Positions 1 through 10,210 of a DNA stretch of 36,455 nucleotides are shown here, one piece after another. The DNA comes from Chara braunii. Taxonomy: Eukaryota; Streptophyta; Charophyceae; Charales; Characeae. The DNA is taken from assembly GCA_003427395.1 (NCBI GenBank), contig BFEA01000091.1:976484-1012938 (forward strand), read 5' to 3'. The notes beneath the pieces were generated by a model that did not search any database, was not told the origin of the DNA, and saw nothing but the letters and a program-made list of their open reading frames with translations. A program made the position numbers and the translations under genes. The stretch's first letter is position 1. Each line of letters begins with the position of its first letter.

Positions 1-56
<56 letters not shown>
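1..56. repeat. (CA)n microsatellite
   Basis: Uninterrupted CA dinucleotide run at the window edge. It may continue further left. Confidence 0.98.
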
Positions 57-58
<2 letters not shown>

Positions 59-142
59 GCCTCCAGTGCCATCCACCCCACGCCACACCAGTCCCGCCCG
101 TTCCCCTCCCCCCTACCCGTCGCACTGGCTCATACGGGCCAG

Positions 143-180
143 TACAAACGGCCGTACAACCTTATGTACGGCCGTTTGTA
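143..180. repeat. Perfect 16-bp hairpin
   Basis: Arms 143-158 (TACAAACGGCCGTACA) and 165-180 are exact reverse complements around a 6-base loop. Each arm contains the self-complementary core ACGGCCGT. A third partial copy of the arm lies at about 190-201. The position between a microsatellite and an LTR fragment suggests the end of a small fold-back element, but no second end was found. Confidence 0.8.
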
Positions 181-339
181 TGGCTCTTCGTACGGCCGTT
201 TGAGCGCTCCCCCGTACGTTGTACAGTGGGAGTCACAACTCTAATCCCTCTTGTTTCTCCCTTTTTGGCAGTCCTCCCTGTCGGCCATACCTTTCGAAAC
301 GACCTCGGAACTGAGGTGAGAATTCCCAGTTTTATCCTG

Positions 340-448
340 GTGATTCCACCTTCGCCCAAAAATCCTCGGCCACGCCCCAATTACGCAAAGTCTGATCATT
401 GTCTCCTTGGTACGGAACGCAGCGAGGGGCGTGAGGTTGCGCATCACA
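340..448 (+). repeat. 3' end of a long LTR, diverged fragment
   Basis: The stretch contains a 'ccaaaaatcc..acgcccc' block and ends with GGCGTGAGGTTGCG and ATCACA. These are the same landmarks as the last about 110 bases of the Ty3 LTRs ending at 16393 and 27450. No primer-binding site follows, so this is a solo-LTR, 3'-LTR or fragment end. Similarity left of about 340 is too weak to call. Confidence 0.6.
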
Positions 449-1862
449 CCCTGTTGAACTTTGTATAGTACCCGGCTTTTCCCCTGTGCGAAATTGTAGG
501 CATACCCAGCCCCACAGGTCCTCAGTTCTGGGCAACGAAATTATACCCATGCCCAGAAACACGCTGGTAGACTTGCGGGTGTACCCACAGCCAGGGGAGG
601 GCCTTGGATGGCAAACCACAAAATTATGCTCATGCAGGGTGTGAGCATAATTTCAACCATCCCATAGTACGGTATATGAATAATTTGGCCAGTCCACCTC
701 ATTTTGTGGTACCAACCTGAGTCCACCTCAGTCCTGGGCATGCAAATAATTTCCACCCGCAGTTCTCCGGGTATAGGCGCAAGTTGGTGCTGGGACTGGG
801 GTGCAGATGCAATTTTTCCTTTTTTTGAAAAACCGGCTTTGTTAATACCAGTGTAGAGGCCTAAGAATCCCTGAAATTGCATTCTAAGGGACTCTTTTCC
901 TGCCAGCTGAACAGAAAGGCACTCAACATTAACAACAACGCTGTCATTCTGCCCTGGTCTGGGCCTGTCATGCTGCCTGCGGGCAGCACAGATATGGCAT
1001 GCCAACAGTAGTGGGTGTGACCTTTGAAATCTATTAGAGGGGTGACTATAGGGAAGGCAGCCCTTAAATATAACAGCAGAGTAGCCAGATCAGAGGTGAT
1101 TTATCCAACATTCAGAAGTACAGCGCCCACTCAATGGATAATTTAATCACTGACAGTTAGTGTGTAAGGGACAAGCCCCATGGGACTATGTCTAGGTCTC
1201 CACTTCATGTTATCTAGAAGTAGAGTTTTCACAAACTCGTAAGAGATTGGCTGTGAGATTATCTCCCACAAAGACCTAGGCATGACTCAGTAGCGCCATG
1301 CCCCAATTCCGAAGAGTCTATGGGCGACCTAACAAAGCCTTGAGATTTTTACTGGGCAGACCGATAAAACCGCTGACATCGTCCTGACACCAATCCTTGT
1401 TTTAATTTAGGAATATGGCTCTGCATAAACTGACCTGTGAAGCCCTGAGTTTTTTTTTGCAGAAGAGAGCTGGCAAGAGCAGTCACGCACGCAATGCTCC
1501 AGATTTCAAATTTTGTTCAAGGTTCTACAGTAGGTTTTCATGTCCCCTTTCTTACCTGTTCTACTTCCTCCTCCTCCTTCTCCTCTTGTGTGTCATGCTG
1601 CTGCTGCTGCATATCCAGCTCCTGTACTCAGATGCATCTGCGTCAGGTTGTCCACACCTCGCTCCTGCTGTTCTTCTTTCATCCTGTACTACTCCCCCCT
1701 TCCTCCCCCACCCGCCAAACTATCTCCTCCCTTTCCCTACCACCCTTCTCTTCCTCGTACAATGCCTTCTTCCTGCTGACAGTGTTCACAACTAGGTTTC
1801 CCCCACACCTATCAAGGCTGATGGAAAACAACATGAACTGGGTCCAAGAGAAAAGAGGATTG
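449..1862. other. No gene recognised
   Basis: No convincing coding region is present. Short phrases recur locally, such as 'cataatttcaaccatccc' and 'aataatttccaccc' around 640-760. From about 1560 to 1800 the + strand is strongly pyrimidine-rich, which makes overlapping open frames by composition alone. A 154-codon frame on the minus strand (541-1005) has no recognisable domain and is probably chance. Confidence 0.6.
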
Positions 1863-2063
1863 GGTTTGTTGTCAGTTTCCTTTACATTGTTTACAGTGTT
1901 CTTTTCTTTTCTTTTCTCTTCCTTTTCTTTTAGACAAGTCAATTATATACAAAACTTGAAAATTCAACTTTTGTATATAATGGACTAAGTCTTGTCTAAA
2001 AGAAAAAGAAAAGAAAAGAAAAGAAAAGAAAAGAACACTGTCAAACTAAACTGACAACAAACC
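1863..2063. repeat. Fold-back element, 201 bp, nearly full-length hairpin
   Basis: The ends GGTTTGTTGTCAG (1863-1875) and CTGACAACAAACC (2051-2063) are exact reverse complements. Pairing continues inward through a TTTTC-rich / GAAAA-rich arm and 'tagacaag' / 'cttgtcta' to a small centre at about 1950-1965 (TTGAAAATTCAA). This is typical of a non-coding fold-back MITE. It could also be a source of hairpin-derived small RNA, which is inference. Confidence 0.85.
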
Positions 2064-2083
2064 GAATGCTCTTTCATCAAAAC

Positions 2084-2282
2084 GCACATTTTATACATTT
2101 TGGACGAAACTGAAACCTACTTGTTTGGCCCAAAAAATATCAGGGTCTATTCCTGAGGGTCTATTTGGACTTGTTAACTGAAGTTCAGCTACATCCAAGG
2201 GGAACCCTAAGGAGCTAAAACGGTGACATTTTAAGGGCCAAATAAGTGGGTTTGAATTTTGTTCAAAACATATAAAATGTCC
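2084..2282. repeat. Fold-back element, about 199 bp
   Basis: The left arm 'gcacattttatacattttg' (2084-2102) pairs with 'caaaacatataaaatgtcc' (2264-2282). Further inward 'acttgtttggccc' pairs imperfectly with 'gggccaaataagt'. It starts 21 bases after the previous hairpin and ends next to another, which gives a tight cluster. Confidence 0.75.
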
Positions 2283-2285
2283 ATT

Positions 2286-2496
2286 TTAAACCACCAGTAC
2301 TTGGCCCAGCTATCGATGCCGAGCCTGAATATGCCCTGCGTGCCGTTTCACGCTGACCGACCAGCGAAACCAAAAAAAAAATGTTTTGGCTGGTGGCGTC
2401 AGCCTTTCAGGTCCGGTACCCCGGGCCTCCGAAACTTGCGGAGCATTAACGACAACGCCCCGCAGCCGACATATGGCCCAAGTACTGGTGGTTTAA
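2286..2496. mobile_element. MITE-like fold-back, family F3 copy 1
   Basis: The terminal inverted repeats are 23 bp and perfect. 2286-2308 begins TTAAACCACCAGTACTTGGC, and its exact reverse complement lies at 2474-2496. The interior of about 165 bp has no coding features. Copies with the same termini occur at 13202-13385 and, as one half, at about 28800-28899. Confidence 0.8.
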
Positions 2497-2786
2497 CGAA
2501 ATTGCTGTTGAATGTGCCGCACACCGGCCAAGCTCAACCACGCTGTTGAATGCGCCGCACACCGGCCAAGCATCCCTTACGTGATTTGTACTATGCAGTG
2601 ACCAACTTAAGAGGAAGTGTGAGGCACACCGGCCAAGCTCAACGAAATTGCTGTTGAATGTGCCGCACACCGGCCAAGCTCAACCACGCTGTTGAATGCG
2701 CCGCACACCGGCCAAGCATCCCTTACGTGATTTGTACTATGCAGTGACCAACTTAAGAGGAAGTGTGAGGCACACCGGCCAAGCTC
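2495..2786. repeat. 146-bp tandem duplication with CACCGGCCAAGC sub-repeats
   Basis: Unit 1 (2495-2640) and unit 2 (2641-2786) look identical by eye. Each starts AACGAAATTGCTGTTGAATG. Within each unit the phrase 'cacaccggccaagc' recurs three times at the ends of sub-blocks. The first unit overlaps the right terminus of the preceding fold-back by two bases, so the duplication abuts the insertion. Confidence 0.9.
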
Positions 2787-3065
2787 AACCACGGTGACCG
2801 TCATGGAGAACTTGAAATCACCCTCAGCTTGTGTCTAAAAACTTTTTCTTCTGACTGGTACTCATGCATGGAATGCTGGGCCCAGGTGCCAGCAGGTTCA
2901 GCTCTCCATAAAGGAGCACCCTTGGAGGCCTAAAATTACGCTTTCTTGTTACATTGGGGAAATCAAAGGTATCTCAGAAAAGAACCTGGTGAGGGACCTC
3001 GCAATTCACCCCAGAAAAATACTGCAGTCATTACCCAGCTTCCGCTCGTGTGAGTATGCTCTTAG

Positions 3066-3465
3066 GCCACCTACCGAACACAACAAACCTTGAGTTCGCC
3101 CTTACACGGGGATTCATTCATCCACGACGCTCAGCGCCCTGTTACGGCCTTGCTGGAAAGCGTGTCCAGCATCCCATTAGGGCCGTAATTCTAGTCGTCG
3201 GATACATTTAGGAAAGCGCCCGTGCGAACCTGTTCTTCGGTTCGGTTCAGTAGGGCATTTATCTATGTGTGGAAAATGAAGGACCCCGACCGAACCGAAT
3301 CGACGATGTCAAGCCGCTCAGAATGCACCTGTCCAAAGAACACCAAAGGAACATAGTACCCAACACTTTCCTAAATGTCTCCATCTATGTGTGGAAAATG
3401 CTCTTCGGGCACCTACCGAACCGAACAAACCTTGAGTTCGCCCTTACACAGGTATTGATTCAGGC
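3066..3465. repeat. Diverged direct-repeat pair
   Basis: About 55 bases at 3066-3122 (ccacctaccgaac...ttgagttcgcccttaca) recur at about 3409-3462. A second phrase, 'ctatgtgtggaaaatg', occurs at about 3262 and 3387. The phrase 'gtcaagccgctcaga' occurs at about 3308 and 3523. This is best read as a duplicated or rearranged element remnant of unknown family. Confidence 0.65.
3142..3188. repeat. Interrupted hairpin
   Basis: The outer stem TTACGGCC (3142-3149) pairs with GGCCGTAA (3181-3188). The inner stem GCTGGA (3152-3157) pairs with TCCAGC (3165-3170) around a 7-base loop. Confidence 0.7.
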
Positions 3466-4210
3466 ATGCACCTTGATTGGCATTGGATCATGAATGGCCC
3501 CTTCATGTTTGAAAAGACTATGTCAAGCCGCTCAGAGCAGATCATGTTCCAGGGCATCGGACCCCAAGGCTCATTTCGACCCACCAGTTTCTGCATTTTT
3601 GCAAACTTGAGTGCGTTGGTAATGTGTACAGTTTCCCCACAGATAAACACAATTGCATGTTATGTTATCCCTTTATCTTTCTTTCTTTCTTTCTTATTGT
3701 CAATTTGTCATTAATATTGAAAAAAGGAGGTCGCCCACCTTACAAAAAATTATACCCAGCCTCCGACTGATTTTCCTATAATGAATTGCCAATTACAAAA
3801 TAAACAAATAAATAAATAAATACATAAATTATACCCGGAGTACTGTGAGCGTTACTCAGCTTAGCTTACAGCGCATCAGGACCTGCACAAAAGCCATCAG
3901 CATCAAGACACCTCTTTGACTAGAGGAATTTGCAAACCACATACATAGTACCAACCTCCTTTCCAAACTCAAACACCAAGGTGCATATTTTTCATCCTAA
4001 CAGAATAAAAAGATACTTTACATCCACTTCAGAGTAGTCCCCTACCCCCCTAAACAGCCTAAAACGGCTATTGGGTCTGACGAGCCAGTGAAGCCAGGGC
4101 TGTTTGTTCCCTGACACTCCCCCAGTGGACCTCTGCGTCCGTACACAACTGCATGTCCTGGTTCTCACCAGTGGCAGTCTCTAATCTCCTCCTTACCGAC
4201 CAAGTGCCCT

Positions 4211-4537
4211 GAACTGCCATTTCTTCAAAATGGACATTTTTTCTTTTTTGAACGAAATTGAACCGGCCAAAAACTCGTCCAAATTTGCTGCTCCTGAGGG
4301 TCCGGCGTTCGACCCCTGGATATGTGTGGACTTCGCATGACACCAGATACATCCAGGCGGTCCCGCCTGGATCTGTCTGGTCTCAAGCTAAGTCCACATA
4401 CATCCAGGGGGTCCAGCATCTTAAGAACGCCGGACCGTCAGGAGCAGCAAATTCGGACGAGTTTTTGGCCAAAAGACTCGGTTTCAAGATAATAGTTCAA
4501 AAAATGAAAAATGTCCATTTTGATGAAATGGCAGTTC
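4211..4537. mobile_element. Fold-back element, 327 bp, long arms
   Basis: It begins GAACTGCC and ends GGCAGTTC, and the arms are nearly complementary over more than 100 bases. One example is 'ttcaaaatggacattttt' against 'aaaaatgtccattttgat'. Another is the block at 4262-4306 ('ggccaaaaactcgtcc ... gtccggcgttc') against its complement at about 4428-4478. The centre has a second small palindrome, 'catccaggcggtcccgcctggat'. No coding capacity is seen. This is probably a non-autonomous DNA element, family unknown. Confidence 0.85.
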
Positions 4538-5109
4538 CTGTTCCAAACTAACTCTTGTTTTTTTTCTTTTCTTTTTTTTGTAACTCAACTACCTGTAATC
4601 TCCTAGTCCACTAATATTCAGAGGTAGGTCATACCCCTTGGAGCCACCAGGACAAAGTGAGTCCATTCAATTTGGTGCAGTGTACACCTACCAGTTGGTC
4701 TCCTTGGGCCGATGTTCTCTGAAACCACCACTGTGACATCTTTTGCGTGGAACCCTGTCCCTGCTTTGCTGTTCCACGCCAATCCAGTCACATAGCCTAG
4801 CTTAGGTCGTGTTTGATGGCCCATTGCAGCTCAAGGTCTGAGTATGGTCTGCCAGATAACAGAACAGATGACCGCCCCGGCCACATGGGCATAAGCCCAA
4901 CCTCTCTTCCCTGTACACCTCCCGGGTATAAAGCCAAGAAGCACCCATTTCTCATTCCATTCGACGTCTCTTCCTCCCATCGGCTGCCATCTTCCAATCC
5001 CTCCCCCACCCCCACCCCCTCTCTTTTTCGAATTTTGGTGTTCCTACGAATAGGCCGACAGGTCCTCTTTTTGTATTTCCATGAATTAATGTACATTGTT
5101 CATAATCAG
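4538..5109. other. No gene recognised; TATA-like site at about 4925
   Basis: The stretch contains a poly-pyrimidine run (4555-4580) and a 'gtataaag' box at about 4925-4932 followed by CT-rich DNA. That resembles a core promoter, but no recognisable transcribed unit follows before the LTR fragment. The missing first part of the LTR that continues at 5110 may lie here. I could not find its start. Confidence 0.45.
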
Positions 5110-5277
5110 GGAGGCCCGTCCTTCTCAGGACCTTCGTCATTTTTGGATCGGTTTTTGGGAATTTCATCTTTTGCAATTCGGGAAATGCATGGGAATTACG
5201 AGCTTCTTAGCGAGCGCACTAGGAATTTGGGTCGACAGTTAGGAATTCCGGAATGAGCAGAACCTGACGTGTCCTTT
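5110..5277 (+). repeat. LTR-B, left part (interrupted by nested element)
   Basis: This aligns by eye with 13790-13950 of the Ty3 5' LTR. Shared phrases include 'aattcgggaaatgcatggg', 'ttagcgagc', 'cgacagttaggaattcc' and 'gacgtgtccttt'. The match stops exactly after CTTT at 5277 and resumes at 10428. The gap is filled by the Penelope-like element. Confidence 0.8.
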
Positions 5278-5427
5278 AGTCCACGCAAAAACCGACGTAG
5301 CAATCATACTACGCTCGTGTGACTGCGTCTCTCTCCCCTAAGCTTTAGCTCTACTGCTACTATATATCTTCTATTCCATTCTATCTCTAATCTAAGCGAA
5401 GTACTTGCAACATTCGTATTGGTTGGC

Positions 5428-6900
5428 ATGGATCGACCAGTGTGTCACTATTGTCAAAGACCGGGGCATTACATCCGTGAGTGCAGAACTCGCATGTGGG
5501 ATATGGAGAGGCAAGCAAGCCAGGCGAATCGAGGGTCTTTGGGCAATCCGGCTAACGTAGCTTCAACGTCCATTTCTGCACCAAGTCAGCAAGCACCAGG
5601 AGCTATTGTTCCGTATCAGGCTCCAACGAATGAGAGTCGAGGAAATCAAGGGTACGGTGGTTATAGCAATAACGGTCATAACAGTGGATACGATGGCGGG
5701 TACAATGGAGGTTATCGGAGACTGTGGTACACAGAACAGCGGGACAGGAACGAAAAGATCGATAAGATGTGGAGTTGGATGTCGATAGAAATGCAGGAGA
5801 AAGATCGATTGAAGAGAGAAAAGGAGGAAGTCTCAAGGCAGGAGGATGAAGCGAGGAAGGTCAGAGAAATGGAGGAAAAGAAACTTGCCGAGGCGAAGGA
5901 TAAGGAGGAATTTAAAGCGAGTATAGGGCAGATGGTAGACAGCCAGATGAGGCGGGTGTGTGAGGAGGTCCCGGGGAGGAAAGTCGGGGATGGTGAGCGC
6001 TCGGTAATGGCTGCAGCGGAAGAAATCCGGAAAAGGACTGAAGGGGAAAACCAAAAACGGTAAATCGAAGAAGAGAGTAGGAGGAAAGATGAGGAGATTG
6101 CCAGGCTGAAGCGTGGAATGGCTAATATCCAGGGGATAAGCTCGCACAGCGGTATCGCAGAACAGGAGCTGACGGCGTTGAGGACCGACAATCAGCATCT
6201 CATTCAAGATGTAATGTACCTGAAGGAACAGATGGATCAGCTGAAAAGAGGAGCCAAGCGGACCGCTCAGGCGGTGGAGGAAAAGAGTCCCCCTCAAGAG
6301 CCTGCAAAAGGAAAGGCCAAGTACCAGGTTGAGTCAACGCCAGCGGACTACGTGAAATTGTCGGAAGCATACAGAAGGATGAGAGATGAAAAAGACATGG
6401 CGGAAAGGGAGGTACAGATGTTGAAGGAAAGGATTGGACGAATACGGATCTCGCCGCTATCTGCAAGAAGGGTCACACCCCTGACCGCTAGGAGAAAGAA
6501 GATTGCCAGAAAAAGCGGCCAACCAACGAATTTGAAGCAACAACTCAATGAAGCGGAGAGTCCGAGCAAGACAAGTGAAACTGGAGGCGGGGAAATGACA
6601 CAGGTGAAATTCGTCAAACTCAAGAACGAAGATCGAGAGTCGTTCAAGCGGAGGGTATGTGGAGAGCTATGCAAACTTAAGAAGGTGGATATCGAGAAGA
6701 TCTGTGACGAAGAAAAAATCGGGTACGTGACCATCAAAGCTTCGACAATAGTGATTGCTGGAATATATACGGACCGCGCCTTCGGGAAACAAGGCAATCA
6801 AGAAGAAGACAGGTCATCCAAAAGTCCAGGAGAATCCCACGATCTAGCTGTAGCAACGGAGAGCCAGGGAGATGATGAGGACACAACAAGTGGATGCTAA
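5428..6900 (+). pseudogene. PLE ORF1: CCHC zinc knuckle plus long coiled coil, one in-frame stop
   Basis: The ATG at 5428 is the first in frame. Residues 6-19 form a retroviral-type zinc knuckle, CHYCQRPGHYIREC (CX2CX4HX4C), which suggests nucleic-acid binding. A Gly/Asn/Tyr-rich stretch follows. From about residue 100 comes a long E/K/R-rich segment with heptad-like spacing, typical of a coiled coil. A TAA at 6061-6063 interrupts this segment, but the same frame and composition continue to the TAA at 6898, about 490 codons in all, so the stop looks secondary. The last about 100 residues, including a Cys-containing block 'RRVCGELCKLKKV', are not assigned. The likely role is a nucleocapsid-like RNA chaperone or assembly protein, inferred from the knuckle and coiled coil. 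The nuclease ORF follows in the same reading frame after only a TAA TGA pair. Confidence 0.7.
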
Positions 6901-6966
6901 TGACGGCCGCCGAACATTGGTGAGATCCTTGAACTTGTTCTCGCTTGCAAAGATGCACGGCAGGAT

Positions 6967-7962
6967 GTGAACCTACTAAATAACGACAGGATAGATGATC
7001 TATTTAGATTGGCAGTGATTTTTCTGATCTTAGATCGTCAAATTTCGTGTTGTGACAAGTTTGCTCCCTTCATTTGGTATTTATTTTTGGTTGGCTATGA
7101 CTTTGTTTCTTGTCCTGGCCCCTTGGTCTATGTGTTAGTGTCACCTTGGTGCAAACACGTCTATGTGGGTTGCTCCAACAGATCGCTCCGTCTCCGCTGG
7201 AAGGAACATCTTTATCGTACGAAAGCACAGGATGGACAGAATGTTCGAAACCACCGATTGTATCGATGGTTGAGACATAATGGAGTGGGTAATTACGTAG
7301 CTATCCCTATTGCTCGGGTAGGGAAAGAGGATCTGATGTCTACTGAATACTTTTTCATTCGGAAATTTAATCCTTTTTTGAACTCTATTCCTACTTATGG
7401 GAAACGTAGGGAACGAGGTAAGAGTAGACCAGGAATGCACGAGAGAAGAAAAACTACTAGGAGAGGAGTGGAAAGTCGGGATGGGGTAAGCAAAGGGAAG
7501 CTGCAATCGGTAACTAAATTTGAATCATCTGTAGGAATTGAGTCTACTAGACTGCATAAGATTTTGGATAGCTGCTTTGAGAAACATGTGAGGGAGGTGA
7601 CTGTCAAGTGCGTGGGAGGTGATGAACTGGCCGACAAATGGAAAATATTGAAGAGATGTTATGGATCGTCGGTGGTGCGAACGAAGGATGGAACTGAGTT
7701 TTTCCGACACTGTAGGGCAAGATTGACATCGGGGGAAGTGTTACGATTCGAAAGAATCACGAGGTTCTACTCTAAATTTGAGAAGCAGAAAAGCGAACTG
7801 GCCAAGATACTAAGGAATCCCTCGGAGAGCAGGAAACTTTACAGAGAGTCGCTTGATAGACTCGTTCGACTATACAACTGTGCAAGGAGTTTCTCCAAAA
7901 AAGAAAGTCGTTCCACAGTACGAGCGACAATAGCTCGAATCGTAAAAGTAAGTTTTCGTTAA
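6967..7962 (+). CDS. PLE ORF2 N-terminal part: GIY-YIG endonuclease module
   Basis: The frame is open from the double stop at 6898-6903 to the TAA at 7960. No ATG precedes the domain, so 6967 (GTG) is only a conventional left edge. The frame may once have been fused to ORF1. Counting from that codon, the GIY-YIG signature is clear. 'YVLV' (about 55-58) stands for GIY and 'VYVG' (65-68) for YIG. They are followed by an Arg helix 'LRLRWKEH' (74-81), the metal-binding Glu in 'STEYFFIRKFNP' (E127) and a downstream Asn (139). All expected catalytic positions are present. The family nicks DNA with a single metal ion, and in Penelope-like elements it prepares the target for reverse transcription. 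The remaining about 190 residues are basic and Cys-poor and lead into the RT. A frameshift near 7945-7970 separates this part from the RT frame. Confidence 0.75.
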   Translation: MNLLNNDRIDDLFRLAVIFLILDRQISCCDKFAPFIWYLFLVGYDFVSCPGPLVYVLVSPWCKHVYVGCSNRSLRLRWKEHLYRTKAQDGQNVRNHRLYRWLRHNGVGNYVAIPIARVGKEDLMSTEYFFIRKFNPFLNSIPTYGKRRERGKSRPGMHERRKTTRRGVESRDGVSKGKLQSVTKFESSVGIESTRLHKILDSCFEKHVREVTVKCVGGDELADKWKILKRCYGSSVVRTKDGTEFFRHCRARLTSGEVLRFERITRFYSKFEKQKSELAKILRNPSESRKLYRESLDRLVRLYNCARSFSKKESRSTVRATIARIVKVSFR

Positions 7963-9821
7963 AACTCAGAATTCGAGTGACAATACGGATTCCATTTGAT
8001 GCTGCTCTGTCCAAGAAGAAGGTGAGAATGTTGTGTTTGAAGTCTATTAGGAGGTCAGCAATAAGGCTACCAATACAGCGTCTAATTTGTCGTAAGTTAA
8101 GGGTGGTATGGATTAAAAATAAATCGGTGGGTGATGTTCTTCATAATTTTCGGAGATATGCTAGACAGGAGGATTTGCGGTGTGCATGTGAGGGGATTGA
8201 CCTTCCGAGGAGGGGGAGGCAGGTATGCTTCCGGTTTAGCGAGTTTGGAGACGGACTTCCGAGTATAGTACGTAATGGGAAGAACATACCGTATCCAGGG
8301 TTGAGAAGTAATTTAGGAAGGCTTCGAAGTACTATCTTGGAAGGATTGAGTACGATTCAGAGTGATACTAGTATTTTTGCCATCACGGAACGTGATCTTC
8401 GTATGTGCTTCAATAAGTACCGTGTAGAAGATACTAAGTGCTCGAACGAAACACTGAAGGAGGTAGTTGCGGTTAAGGAAAAAGTAGAAGGATTGGTTTT
8501 GTGCCCAATTGACCATAATGGAGGGGACACGTACGTATGCTGTCCAGCGATATATAAAGAAGGCAGGGAAAAACTCTTCACAAAAAATCGAGGGTTCAGT
8601 GTTGTTGGGCCTGGGGAGTCCTTGGTCATTAAAGAGATTAAAGGGAAGTATCAGGAACAACGATTTGCTAAGCAGGCGACGTTTAACAATCAAGGCCAGT
8701 TGGGGAAAACTTATGTAATTCCCAAACATAAAGACGTAGCTAAGTGGCGCCCTATTTATCCATCTCACTCGGATCCACTTGTCCGCCTGAGTAGAACGAT
8801 ATCAAAGGCAGTTAATAAGCTATTATGGACGCTTCCAGAGGATACTAATTTCAATCTTAGATGTACGAATGATTTGGTAGGAAGGATCGAGAAGTTCAAT
8901 AAAAGTATTAAGGAGGAAGAGGGCATCATTGCTAGTACTTTTGACGTGAAAGAAATGTTCACGGCACTACCGCATGAGTCGATTATTAAGGCAGTTGAAT
9001 GGATAGTTCGGGTATACGAAGAAAAGGGATACGTTGAGGTTTTTGTCAAAAAAAAAGGTAAGGGTGCAGTCTTGGGGAAGAGGAAACATTCGTCGGTTGG
9101 GTTTACCAGGATCAGTTTTTCATAATTAGTGTCTATGGTGGTATTTGATTTACGGAACACCTACGTTTCTGCCATGGGCACGATCTTGAAGTAAGGAGTT
9201 GGGATACCAATGGGGAAATTGTCAAGCCCGGCATTGGCATGCCTGTTATGCGCTTATAATGAGGCCGAATTTTTGAGTCATTTGGGGAAGGAAAGGATGC
9301 TATTATATGGGGTGCGCCTTGTTGATGATGTGACCGTACTCTGTAAATATCGAAAGGGCAGTGACTACGACAGAGCTTTGGCGGAAAATAGACTGGGCTT
9401 TTTTTAAAAATGTTACGATGAGAATTTGACTCTGGAGCAGACCAGTAGTGGTGACGCCTGAGAATTTTTGGGATATGTTGTTAAAATCTTTCATCAACAA
9501 GGTCGAGTACTGTGTGCTGCCACGCATAAAACCGAAAGGGTTATTCTCAGCCAAGGTATTTTGTTTCAGAATCTTCAAGACTTCGAGTCGTACTCTGACA
9601 AGCAACAAAAAATGTCAGTAATCACTTCATGTTTACACCGGGCAAAAACATCGACGACGATGCCGAGGGCGGATGCATGTTTTCTAGTGACTTTGAAGTT
9701 TGAGTTGCATGCGAGAAATTTTCCTGATCGTTATTTTGATGATTGTCTTCGAAATTTCTCGCTTAAGATGAATCATTGCTGGGACCATTGGGTTAGGTGT
9801 TTTACTAAGTGGAAATGGTAG
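7950..9821 (+). pseudogene. PLE ORF2: reverse transcriptase, four in-frame stops
   Basis: This is a single reading frame running from about 7950 with stops at 9123 (TAA), 9192 (TAA), 9405 (TAA) and 9459 (TGA), ending with TAG at 9819. RT landmarks in order: an N-terminal block 'KLRVVWIKNKSVGDVL', fingers 'KWRPIYPSHSDP', motif A 'STFDVKEMFTALP' near 8935-8975, 'GIPMGKLSSPALA' near 9201-9240, and the catalytic box 'RLVDDVTVL' near 9316-9342 with both Asp retained. 'EFLGYVV' and a C-terminal K/H-rich segment follow. The 'DVKEMFTALP' and 'GVGIPMG' wording fits the Penelope/telomerase-like RT branch rather than LINE or LTR RTs. The frame is shifted by one relative to the GIY-YIG part, so the copy cannot make the intact fusion. 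Confidence 0.78.
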
Positions 9822-10210
9822 GTCTGGTAGTATTTGTATAGAGTCTTGGTGGGACCATTGATTATCGCTACGGGCGAGAGCGACAGAAGTAATACCACGG
9901 ACATTAGGTAGTTTTTCGATAGACGTTTCTTAACTTTTTAAATTTTAATTTTAATTTTTTTATAGTTGTGAACTGTAGGATTTGAACATGGGACCTGTGG
10001 GACGACAAGTAATTCCAATCTTTTCGGTAACAGGATTGAGCGGGAACAGGATTCGAACCGGTGCCGTAGAACTTGAATGCTCTGTTGACGAATATGGCCT
10101 GACGGTGTGACGTCCTCATACGACTGTTCTAGGAACTTCCGACGGTGGTCGGATGAGGAGTGTTGTAGGTATATTTAGTCGTAGTTACGAGTTTTCGTCT
10201 CATCTTGCGC
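9822..10210 (+). other. PLE 3' untranslated region
   Basis: No coding features are seen. On the minus strand 10049-10059 spells a perfect RNA polymerase III B-box (GGTTCGAATCC). A weaker B-box-like sequence (GTTCAAATCC on the minus strand) lies about 71 bases away at 9978-9990. I could not fold a complete tRNA around either. Confidence 0.5.

Larger units (their letters stand above)
2787..4210. other. No gene recognised; degraded repeats
   Basis: No coding region with recognisable content is present. The stretch contains a diverged direct repeat (3066-3465), a hairpin (3142-3188), a short CTTT run at about 3678-3696 and an AAAT/TAAA-rich run at about 3795-3830. Confidence 0.55.

Noticed and set aside
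541-1005. 154-codon open frame on the minus strand
   Set aside because: No domain, no homologous copy in the window and no promoter context.
2495-2786. CRISPR-like array from the repeated CACCGGCCAAGC
   Set aside because: The 'spacers' are themselves duplicated and the host is eukaryotic. It is a simple 146-bp tandem duplication.
4924-4932. TATAAAG with CT-rich downstream sequence as a promoter
   Set aside because: No transcribed unit follows, and the LTR family TATA box lies elsewhere (11013).
9976-10130. Two tRNA-like B-boxes on the minus strand, one perfect (10049-10059)
   Set aside because: No acceptor stem or proper anticodon arm could be drawn around them. At most a decayed tRNA-derived segment.
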